64,000 nt of DNA, from the NCBI GenBank assembly GCA_019322435.1, contig JAHWIR010000006.1:1-64000 (forward strand). The letters are read 5' to 3'. Positions 25,262-32,896 of this stretch are shown piece by piece. Made by a program: the position numbers and the translations under genes. This DNA is from Candidatus Woesearchaeota archaeon (lineage in GTDB: Archaea; Nanobdellota; Nanobdellia; Woesearchaeales; WJKL01). The notes under the pieces were generated by a model. It did not search any database, was not told the origin of the DNA, and saw nothing but the letters and a program-made list of their open reading frames with translations. Positions within the stretch are counted from its first letter, which is position 1, and every line of letters starts with the position of its first letter.

Positions 25262-25321
25262 AACCCAGCCAATGGGTGCCGGGTTTACGAGCTAAAAGAT
25301 AAATAACGAGGAAAACCGAGC
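25262..25321 (+). promoter_or_regulatory. Repeated leader motif before rpl34e
   Basis: Contains AACCCAGCCAATGGGT, then CCG, GGTTTACGAG and AAAAGATAAATAACGAGG, and matches the leader before rps4e (17270-17331) along its whole length. ACCCA pairs with TGGGT; an alternative AAACCC/GGGTTT pairing competes. The two forms could act as a switch, but this is inference. Confidence 0.6.
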
Positions 25322-25636
25322 ATGGTAGGCGCAAAAAGAAAAACAAAACCAAGAATACAAAGAGAAGGTCGTTATGGTAGATTCAAAGCCAGATCAAAGA
25401 AGCTTAAATATGTCAAAACACCAGGTGGAAGAACAGTAGTCCATTACAAAAAGGCAAAGCCGTCAAAAGCAAAATGCGCTGGTTGTGGAAAACAACTGTC
25501 AGGAACTCTAAGAAAGCTTCCATCAAAAATGAAAAACATTCCTAAGACAAAAAAACATCCTCAAAGACCATATGGTGGATATTACTGTTCAGGCTGCATG
25601 AGAAAAAAGATAGTAAAAGAGGCAAGAACAGGATGA
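25322..25636 (+). CDS. rpl34e: Large ribosomal subunit protein eL34
   Basis: A 104-residue L34e. Four zinc-binding Cys are seen in KAKCAGCGKQL and YYCSGCMRKKI; the region KYVKTPGGRTVVHYKKAKPSK is diagnostic. It is archaeal/eukaryotic-specific. A cytidylate kinase gene usually lies between it and rpl14e; here there are only 64 bp. Confidence 0.94.
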   Translation: MVGAKRKTKPRIQREGRYGRFKARSKKLKYVKTPGGRTVVHYKKAKPSKAKCAGCGKQLSGTLRKLPSKMKNIPKTKKHPQRPYGGYYCSGCMRKKIVKEARTG

Positions 25637-25700
25637 TTAAATTTGAATTGACCAAGTGGTTAATTAATACATTCAAAATAAAATTTAAAAGGTAATTAAA

Positions 25701-26045
25701 ATGATTGAAGTTGGAAGATTAGCAATTAAAATTGCCGGAAGAGACGCAGGGAAAAAGTGTGTAATAGTTGACATAGTAGATGACAACACAGTCCTGATAG
25801 ATGGAGAAACAAGAAGAAGAAAATGCAACATCAATCATCTAGAGCCATTGAAAGGAAAGATAGACATCAAGAAAGGAGCTTCTCATGCTGACATTGTTTC
25901 TGTATTCAAGAAACTAGGCATTGAAATCAAAGAGAAAAAACCAAAAGAAAAGACAGAAAGACCTAGAAAAGTTAGAAAAAAGAAAGAAAAAGTTGTTGAA
26001 GAAACAGAAGAGAAAAAAGAGACAAAGAAAAAAGCAAAAAAATAA
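25701..26045 (+). CDS. rpl14e: eL14 with charged tail
   Basis: Residues 1-75 are L14e, a KOW-type barrel (EVGRLAIKIAGRDAGKKCVIVDIVDDN). About 40 Lys/Glu/Arg residues follow. Last gene of the superoperon; its stop abuts the stop of convergent pheT with no base between them. Confidence 0.92.
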   Translation: MIEVGRLAIKIAGRDAGKKCVIVDIVDDNTVLIDGETRRRKCNINHLEPLKGKIDIKKGASHADIVSVFKKLGIEIKEKKPKEKTERPRKVRKKKEKVVEETEEKKETKKKAKK

Positions 26046-27713
26046 TTATTTCTTCATAGCTTCAAACAATTCACTTAAATTAAGTTCAAAACCGCAGACA
26101 GGAACAGTCAAATCAAAATTCTTCAACACCTGAGGATTAATCTCTCCAATATAAGCTACTTTCTTGTCATTGACAATAGCCCTGCCTACTCTGCCTTCCA
26201 TAAAACTAGAATGTTCAACATCAACAACTTCATATTCAACTCCAAGATTCTTCATAATAAAATCAAAAGCCTGCCTTGCTTCTGTATAATCTGCATTAGC
26301 ATGAGCTGAAACAGCTGCAATCCTGTGATAATCAACAGCCTTCTCGTCTTTCTTCACACTAACAAGACCTTCCTCAAAAACCTTCTGAGGATATTCTCTG
26401 CTTTTGTTCTTGCTCAAGACATCCATCAATACAGGCATTATCCAATTTCTTAAGACAGAATATCTTTCAGACATGTACTCCTTCAGCTCAATCAAGGAAA
26501 ACTCTTTGACATTCATCTTCTCAAACAAGACTTCTTTATTAGAAAGTATTGCAGACATCAATTCCTGATATCCTGCTCCAACCATCAACTCCCTGACCTT
26601 ATCAACAAACTCAACAATCGGGAATGTCCTTCCCACTGTATAGGCTTCCATATGATGCATCTCAATATTCTTGTAGCCATAGGCAATTGCAATATCCTCA
26701 ATAACATCAACAGGATGCATTATATCTCTTCTATAATTTGGAATCTTTACAATTCCTTTATTATATTCATACTGTATCTTCCCAAGCAGTTTCTTTATTT
26801 CTTCTTCTTTTAGATTCAATCCCAACAATTCCCTTACCTGGCTCAAAGATATCCTGATTGTCTCGTCAAACAAGAACGGAGTTATGATCTTATCATGCTC
26901 TTTGTCAGGATATTCAACATCAACTGACTCTATTGCAAATCCTCTTTCATAAAATGCCTGCGCAAATATATTTGCAGCCAGCAGAACACTATCCAAATCC
27001 TCTCCAGTTGCTTCAAAAAACAATTCCTCATCTCCCATCTCAATCTTTCCAGAATAATTTGAATTGATTATAGGTGGAAAACTAAGCACTTCATTATTTG
27101 CATCAATAAGTAGGGGATATTTCTGCATTCCTTCCAATATCCATGCATATTCCTTTCCAGTCGGATGATCATCTAAAATCTCCTGCTGAGTCATCTCTTT
27201 CTTATACTCGAGAGGAATAAATTTAATTGATTCAGGCTCAGTTGCCTTATAGCTAATTGGAAACTTTATCTTCTTATAATTATAAACTCCAATTGCAACC
27301 TTTTTCCTCTTTCTTCCATAACCAGCGCAAAACTTCTCCTGCAGATCAATCATCTGCTTGATAGAATTATCATCTACTTTACCTCCTTTTGCAACAAACG
27401 CAGCAATAAAAGGCCTTACATTCTTGACAGATTTATCCACTATCAGCTTGTGTTCAGGCTTCTTGAAAACCTCTAGCTTAGGGATTCCTTTCTCCTTCCC
27501 AATCAAACCTTTAATCAGCCTGGCAATCCCTTCAACACTCCACAAATAAGGCAGATTAGTATCTCCTGCTGTTACGCTAATTTCATCAGTCTCCTCATCA
27601 TAACTATCCAGTTCTATTTTACCGTATTCAAGCAATTCAGCTAGTTTATCTATTGGAATTTCATCTCCAACAAGATTCTTTAAATCCTTGTATTGAAAAC
27701 TGATTGTTGGCAT
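26046..27713 (-). CDS. pheT: Phenylalanyl-tRNA synthetase beta subunit
   Basis: A 555-residue archaeal-type PheT (B1, B3/B4, B5 and core domains without the bacterial anticodon-binding part). NYRRDIMHPVDVIEDIAIAYGY marks the B5 region, and YSVLRNWIMPVLMDVLSKNK the pseudo-catalytic core. It forms an alpha2-beta2 synthetase with PheS. A nitroreductase gene separates it from pheS by 2 bp on one side and a 4-bp overlap on the other, so all three are one minus-strand operon. Confidence 0.95.
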   Translation of the reverse strand: MPTISFQYKDLKNLVGDEIPIDKLAELLEYGKIELDSYDEETDEISVTAGDTNLPYLWSVEGIARLIKGLIGKEKGIPKLEVFKKPEHKLIVDKSVKNVRPFIAAFVAKGGKVDDNSIKQMIDLQEKFCAGYGRKRKKVAIGVYNYKKIKFPISYKATEPESIKFIPLEYKKEMTQQEILDDHPTGKEYAWILEGMQKYPLLIDANNEVLSFPPIINSNYSGKIEMGDEELFFEATGEDLDSVLLAANIFAQAFYERGFAIESVDVEYPDKEHDKIITPFLFDETIRISLSQVRELLGLNLKEEEIKKLLGKIQYEYNKGIVKIPNYRRDIMHPVDVIEDIAIAYGYKNIEMHHMEAYTVGRTFPIVEFVDKVRELMVGAGYQELMSAILSNKEVLFEKMNVKEFSLIELKEYMSERYSVLRNWIMPVLMDVLSKNKSREYPQKVFEEGLVSVKKDEKAVDYHRIAAVSAHANADYTEARQAFDFIMKNLGVEYEVVDVEHSSFMEGRVGRAIVNDKKVAYIGEINPQVLKNFDLTVPVCGFELNLSELFEAMKK

Positions 27714-27715
27714 TT

Positions 27716-28261
27716 TTAATAACTATCCTCATGCATCATTTCTTTAATTTCTCTTAATTCTTTATCTTTTATTTGTTCTGACTCATCAGGATACCCTATT
27801 GGAATTATCGAAATCAATTCAATATTTTCAGGCAATTTCAATGTTTTAATTAATTTTTTCCTATCTTCTTTGTGGCCTTCATGATGATTAAATGTATCTA
27901 CATAACAAACACCTAAACCGAGATTGTGAGACATAAGAATGATATTTTCAACTGCAAGAGCTGTTGAAATATCCCAATTTTTATATTTTGGGTCTTTGTT
28001 TTTATCAGCACATACCACAATTACAACTGGAGCTTGTTTAACAAACTGCCTATCCTCATAATCTAAAGCTAGTTTTGCTTTTATTTCTTTACTCTTCACA
28101 ATTATGAATTCCCACAACTGACAATCCTTTTTAGGAGGACCACCAAAAGGAGCATGCCTCGCAGCATCTATTAGTTTTTCAATTATATTATCAGGTATTT
28201 CTTTATCTAAAAATTTTCTTACAGACCTTCTTGTTTTAATACATTCACCAATTTCCATCAT
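27716..28261 (-). CDS. Nitroreductase-family FMN protein
   Basis: A 181-residue nitroreductase: CIKTRRSVRKFLDKEIP (FMN phosphate-binding Arg-Arg-Ser), APFGGPPKKDCQLWEFIIV, and the IPIGYPDE near the end. The family reduces varied substrates with NAD(P)H. The ATG overlaps the pheS stop (ATGATG), and it ends 2 bp before pheT. Its place between the two synthetase genes is unusual; a joint function is not evident. Confidence 0.9.
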   Translation of the reverse strand: MMEIGECIKTRRSVRKFLDKEIPDNIIEKLIDAARHAPFGGPPKKDCQLWEFIIVKSKEIKAKLALDYEDRQFVKQAPVVIVVCADKNKDPKYKNWDISTALAVENIILMSHNLGLGVCYVDTFNHHEGHKEDRKKLIKTLKLPENIELISIIPIGYPDESEQIKDKELREIKEMMHEDSY

Positions 28262-29772
28262 AAATTCACCTTTGTCTTTCTTAAAACATCTAAATCATGG
28301 CTAAATAAATTTCTGATATCTTTTAACCCAAGCTTGAACATTGCAATCCTGTCTATTCCCAGCCCCCACGCAATTACAGGAACTCTTATTCCTAACGGCT
28401 TTGTCAGCTCAGGCCTGAAAATTCCAGCTCCTCCCAGCTCAATCCATCCAAGCTCAGGGTGTTTTGCCATCAACTCTACTGAAGGCTCTGTAAATGGAAA
28501 ATATGCAGGCACTAATTTTATTTCATCTGTATCAGCAAATTCCTTTGCAAACATCTGCAGCAACCCAAACAAATGCCTTAGATTCAATCCTTCCTCAACA
28601 ACTATACCTTCAACTTGATTAAAATCAGGTTGATGCGTTGCATCAATCACATCATATCTAAAACACCTTACAAGTGCAAAATACTTTCCAGGAATCTCTA
28701 ATCCCTTAGAAGCCAGCATCCTTGCTGAACAAGCAGTTCCTTGTGTTCTTAGCAGATGTCTTTTTGTCCTTTGCACATCAAATTCATACTGCCAGCCTTT
28801 GCTTCCAGTATCAAAACCATCTTCATGAGCTTTCTTCACAGTATCAATCAGCTTCTCATCAATCTCAGCAAATTCAGGCTCCTTTACATAATAAGCTTGA
28901 TGAATATCCCTTGCAGAATGAAACTGCGGCATGTACAATGCATCCATATCCCAAAAATCTGACTCCACTAAAGGCCCGTCCATCTCAATAAAGCCTAAAG
29001 CCATTAGTTTTTTCCTTGCATCATCCAAAAACCTTCTATAATGCTGTTTCTTTCCAGCAAAAATAGAAGGAACATTAATGCTGACATCATAAGATCTGAA
29101 TTTCTTTTTCTTCCAGCTGCCTGTCTTCAGCATCTCTGCTGTCAATCTATCCTCAAAATCTCCTTTAACACCAGCTTTAACAGCCTTTTTTCCTAACTCT
29201 GTCAATTCAATTGTCTTCAGTTTTCTTATATCTGTCTTGATCATTCCCCTTCTATTCTTGAATTCCTCAAATATTCCTTTCTCATCTTCACTCAATGATT
29301 TGATTTCAACAGGAAATTTCTTCTTCAAAAATTCTTCTTGCTTCTTCAGGTTATCTAATAAAAACTTCGCAGCAGGAGTTGCCTTAAAATTCAATTTATC
29401 CTTTTCCTTGCTGATAATCACAGCAGAATTCTTCTTAAGAATGCCCATAGCAACTCCAAATTCCTGATTACTTAATTCCTTCTTAACTTTCTCTTCACTG
29501 ACTATTTTATCCCCCACTATCTCTAAAAATCTTTTCTCAGGCAGGCCTTTTTCTAGAGATTCCTTTCCATTATCTCCTAATTCAACAACCTCTTTCAAAT
29601 CCTCTTTTATCTTCAGAACATCTTTATTAGAAAGCCACTGCAATGCCCTCATTACTTCTACATCCTTCAACCCTGTTTCCTTTATAATATTCTCAAACTT
29701 ATTCACTTTATCCAAAACAGGCAAAACCTTCCTTTCCAGCGGATGTAGCTTATTGATTAATTTATCTATCAT
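28258..29772 (-). CDS. pheS: Phenylalanyl-tRNA synthetase alpha subunit
   Basis: A 504-residue archaeal/eukaryotic-type PheS with an N-terminal winged-helix region (residues about 1-200) that binds tRNA, and a class II catalytic core. Motif 2 is at RTQGTACSARMLASKG...YFALVRCFRYDVIDATHQPDFNQVEG (from about residue 345) and motif 3 at GLGIDRIAMFKLGLKDIR. First gene of the pheS-nitroreductase-pheT operon. Confidence 0.96.
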   Translation of the reverse strand: MIDKLINKLHPLERKVLPVLDKVNKFENIIKETGLKDVEVMRALQWLSNKDVLKIKEDLKEVVELGDNGKESLEKGLPEKRFLEIVGDKIVSEEKVKKELSNQEFGVAMGILKKNSAVIISKEKDKLNFKATPAAKFLLDNLKKQEEFLKKKFPVEIKSLSEDEKGIFEEFKNRRGMIKTDIRKLKTIELTELGKKAVKAGVKGDFEDRLTAEMLKTGSWKKKKFRSYDVSINVPSIFAGKKQHYRRFLDDARKKLMALGFIEMDGPLVESDFWDMDALYMPQFHSARDIHQAYYVKEPEFAEIDEKLIDTVKKAHEDGFDTGSKGWQYEFDVQRTKRHLLRTQGTACSARMLASKGLEIPGKYFALVRCFRYDVIDATHQPDFNQVEGIVVEEGLNLRHLFGLLQMFAKEFADTDEIKLVPAYFPFTEPSVELMAKHPELGWIELGGAGIFRPELTKPLGIRVPVIAWGLGIDRIAMFKLGLKDIRNLFSHDLDVLRKTKVNL

Positions 29773-29827
29773 TGTATTCAGAAAGACACAGTTTGTATAT
29801 AAAGATTATCAAAAAAAGAAATAAAAT

Positions 29828-30634
29828 TTATTTGACTTGCTTCATGTCTTTCCAAGAAGCGTCAAATAAATTAGTCATTGCAGATGCAAAGAACGGGCTC
29901 TTTACCCATATCCCTACATCATAAGTAGGGTGCACATCTTTGTCATCCATTACCATAAAAATAATATCTTTATCATCAACAACAGTAAATCTTGCTGGAG
30001 GATGTGCTAAATTTCTTATTTCTGCAACAGAAGCTATATCTTTCAGTATTGATTTATTCTCTTTTGTGATTGGAGCTGCAATTCTTACTTGAACTCCTCT
30101 CTTCTTTAACTTCTCAAATACTGGCTTCAGTCCTTCAACTTTTCTCATCAATCCCTTGTCTGTTGTCATTATTGTAACAGCCCTTTCTGCATTTCTGATT
30201 GTAAGTTCTAGATGATTGTATAGATTATGCCTTCCTCTCAGGCTTCCGCTAAGATCAGTCGGCTCAATCAGTTCAACGCCTTGGTTGTGAAGAGTATTTA
30301 GTTCTCCAATAACCTCTGTTTCTTTTAGGTTCTCAAGCCTTTTTATTTTCTCGTCAGCTTCTTCTTTCATATTTTTCTTGACTCTTTCAACAACCTCAGA
30401 AGGAGACACAGCAATATATTTTATAGGTTTTCCTAGTTTCATCACGACAAAACCTTTTTTCTCAAGGCTTTCAAGAACATCATAGCTTCTTGATCTTGGA
30501 ACATTTGCAATATCTGATAATTCTCCTGCAGTTGATACTCCCCTCGACAATAACGCAGTCCATATCTTGACCTCGTATAAGTTCAAAGAAAAATACCTTC
30601 TTAGTTGGCTTAAAAATTCTTCTTTAACAATCAT
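29828..30634 (-). CDS. TrmB-like transcriptional regulator 1
   Basis: A 268-residue regulator. Residues 15-80 form a winged helix of TrmB type (LSRGVSTAGELSDIANVPRSRSYDVLESLEKKGFV). A short coiled coil follows (about 85-110), then an effector domain with a phospholipase-D-like pattern (NAERAVTIMTTDKGLMRKVEGL; KKRGVQVRIAAPIT). It is clearly a paralogue of the protein at 59715-60533. GGGGGG 8 bp before the ATG is its ribosome-binding site. It diverges from the ADP-forming acetyl-CoA synthetase genes, a plausible but unproven target. Confidence 0.88.
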   Translation of the reverse strand: MIVKEEFLSQLRRYFSLNLYEVKIWTALLSRGVSTAGELSDIANVPRSRSYDVLESLEKKGFVVMKLGKPIKYIAVSPSEVVERVKKNMKEEADEKIKRLENLKETEVIGELNTLHNQGVELIEPTDLSGSLRGRHNLYNHLELTIRNAERAVTIMTTDKGLMRKVEGLKPVFEKLKKRGVQVRIAAPITKENKSILKDIASVAEIRNLAHPPARFTVVDDKDIIFMVMDDKDVHPTYDVGIWVKSPFFASAMTNLFDASWKDMKQVK

Positions 30635-30843
30635 TTAAAACCCCCCTCTTTTTTGAATTTTATTATTGTTATATTCAAATAAAATTTACTACTATAAATA
30701 TGTTATCTTTTTCTTCACTTAGCTGTGATGTTAATCTCTCAGTAGTCATAAAAATAGAACTGGTATATAAATATTTAGGTTCTTAAATTTTCATCTAAAA
30801 TTATAAAAAAGTTTAAATAACCTCTTCTCGTTATCAACAAAAA
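30635..30843. promoter_or_regulatory. Divergent promoter region, TrmB-like 1 / acetyl-CoA synthetase
   Basis: A 209-bp gap. On the plus strand, AAAAGTTTAAATAA at about 30807 lies some 30 bp before the ATG at 30844 and is the promoter of the acetyl-CoA synthetase genes. TATATAAATATTTAGG near 30765 is a second TATA-like site. No long inverted repeat was found that would serve as an obvious TrmB operator. Confidence 0.45.
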
Positions 30844-31491
30844 ATGAAACAAATGGATTTTCAGAAGGAAAAAAAACTTTTGGAAAGATATAAATTGCCT
30901 TTTGCAAAATCAGATCTAGCTAGTTCTCCTGAAAAAGCCCTTGCTATTGCCAAAAAATTTGGTTATCCTGTTGCAATCAAAGCCATCTCAAAAGACATTA
31001 TCCACAAATCAGATATTGGTGGAGTTAAAGTTAACATCCAAAATAAAGAAGAGTTAACGTCTGCTTATAACTCCATGCTAACCGCAATAAAAAAGAAATC
31101 TCCTAAGGCAAAAATTGAAGGGATCCTTATCCAAAAAATGGAATCAGGTGTTGAAGTGATTATCGGAATGAAACGAGACCCGCAATTTGATGCAGTAGTG
31201 GTGTTTGGTCTTGGGGGCATGTTTACTGAAATACTAAAAGATGTATCTTTCAGAATAGCTCCAATAACTAAACAAGAAGCAGAAGAGATGATAAATGAAA
31301 TTAAAAGCAGCCAAATTTTGAGAGGAGTAAGAGGAAGTCCTCCAGTAAAGATTTCTGCGCTTGTAGATCTGCTGGTAAAAGCCTCAAGGCTTGCAATAGA
31401 AAACAAAAAAATCCAGGAGCTTGATTTTAATCCAGTAATCGTAGATGAAAAAACCGCTGTTATTGTTGATGTGAGGATATTGACAGAATGA
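30844..31491 (+). CDS. acdB: ADP-forming acetyl-CoA synthetase, beta subunit
   Basis: A 215-residue ATP-grasp subunit: YKLPFAKSDLASSPEKALAIAKKFGYPVAIK, KSDIGGVKVNI and FGLGGMFTEILKDVSFRIAP are typical. With the alpha subunit (4-bp overlap downstream) it converts acetyl-CoA + ADP + Pi to acetate + CoA + ATP, the substrate-level ATP-making step in many fermentative archaea. Beta before alpha in separate genes, as here, is one of the known arrangements. Confidence 0.93.
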   Translation: MKQMDFQKEKKLLERYKLPFAKSDLASSPEKALAIAKKFGYPVAIKAISKDIIHKSDIGGVKVNIQNKEELTSAYNSMLTAIKKKSPKAKIEGILIQKMESGVEVIIGMKRDPQFDAVVVFGLGGMFTEILKDVSFRIAPITKQEAEEMINEIKSSQILRGVRGSPPVKISALVDLLVKASRLAIENKKIQELDFNPVIVDEKTAVIVDVRILTE

Positions 31492-32894
31492 CTAAAAACA
31501 AACTCGACCCTTTATTCAACCCAAAAAGCATTGCAGTAATAGGGGCTTCAAGAGACCATAGTTCAGTAGGTTATGGTATTCTCAAAAACATTCTTAAAGG
31601 TTGTGTATTTGAAAATGAATATTGCAAACCCTTTAAAGGAAGAATCTATGCAGTAAATCCAAATGCTGATGAAATTCTCAATGTTCAATCCTACCCTAAA
31701 ATTACAGACATCAAAGAAGATGTTGATTTAGCAGTAATAGCTGTTCCTGCTAAGCTTGTCCCTCTTGTTATGAAAGACAGCATCAAGAAAAAAGTTAAAG
31801 CGATGATTGTAATCTCTGCCGGCTTTGCAGAATTGGGAGAACAGGGGAAAAAACTGCAAGATGAAATTAAAGAAATAGCAACAAAAGCAAACATCCCACT
31901 AGTAGGGCCAAACTGTTTAGGGATTATAAGGCCTTCTTCCTATCTTAATGCAAGCTTTGCTCCCTCAACGCCGCCGGAAGGCAATATAGCCTTTATCTCA
32001 CAATCAGGAGCAATTGCTGATAGTATAATTGACTGGGCAATATCTAATAGATATGGTTTCTCAACTCTGATTAGTTATGGTAATAAAGCAATGTTGGGTG
32101 TTACAGATTTTTTAGAATGGTTGGAAAAAGACCCGGAGACAAAAGCAATCGCAATTTATATGGAAGGAATTGACAATGGAAAAAAATTCATGGAAATTGC
32201 TAAAAAAGTTACCAAAACAAAACCAATTATAGTGTTAAAAGCAGGAAGAACAGAAAAAGGCATCCGTGCTATCTCATCCCACACAGGCTCTTTAGCAGGT
32301 TCTTATGAAATATATAAGGCTGCTTTTAAACAAAGCAATGTTTTCTCAGCAGAAACCATAGAAGAGCTCTTTGATCTAGCAAAAGCATTAGCAGACCAGC
32401 CGCCAGTAAAAGAAAATGCTGTTGCTATTGTAACAAACGGCGGCGGTTGTGGTGTTATTTGTGCTGACTTTTGTACAGAATTTGGAATTAACCTGGTGGA
32501 TCTTAAAAAAAGCACAATCAAAAAATTAGACGCAACCAAAAAATTACATCCTGCCTATAGCAAAAGCAACCCGCTTGATATTATAGGGGATGCTCTTCCA
32601 GAACAATACTCTATTGCAGTCAATACCTTATTAGATGAAGATTATATCCATGGCCTTATTGTAATCCAGACACTTCAAACAATGACAAATCCAGAAGAAG
32701 ACGCAAATGTTGTAATTGAAGCAAAAAAAGGGCATCCAGAAAAAGCAATAGTCTGTACTTATATGGGTGGAAAATACAGCCAGAGAAGTATCAGGCTTCT
32801 TGAATCACATGGCATTCCTGACTACAATGATTTAAAAAAATCAGCAAAAGCAATGTGGGCGTTGATAGAAAGAGGAAAACAATTAAAAAAATAA
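31488..32894 (+). CDS. acdA: ADP-forming acetyl-CoA synthetase, alpha subunit
   Basis: A 468-residue subunit with the CoA-binding domain (LFNPKSIAVIGASRDHSSVGYGILKN), the succinyl-CoA-synthetase-like domain (GPNCLGIIRP; IAFISQSGAI), and the phospho-histidine in AISSHTGSLAGS. It translates coupled to acdB. The stop lies 2 bp from the convergent AMP-forming synthetase gene. The preferred acyl group is not certain from sequence. Confidence 0.94.
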   Translation: MTKNKLDPLFNPKSIAVIGASRDHSSVGYGILKNILKGCVFENEYCKPFKGRIYAVNPNADEILNVQSYPKITDIKEDVDLAVIAVPAKLVPLVMKDSIKKKVKAMIVISAGFAELGEQGKKLQDEIKEIATKANIPLVGPNCLGIIRPSSYLNASFAPSTPPEGNIAFISQSGAIADSIIDWAISNRYGFSTLISYGNKAMLGVTDFLEWLEKDPETKAIAIYMEGIDNGKKFMEIAKKVTKTKPIIVLKAGRTEKGIRAISSHTGSLAGSYEIYKAAFKQSNVFSAETIEELFDLAKALADQPPVKENAVAIVTNGGGCGVICADFCTEFGINLVDLKKSTIKKLDATKKLHPAYSKSNPLDIIGDALPEQYSIAVNTLLDEDYIHGLIVIQTLQTMTNPEEDANVVIEAKKGHPEKAIVCTYMGGKYSQRSIRLLESHGIPDYNDLKKSAKAMWALIERGKQLKK

Positions 32895-32896
32895 AA

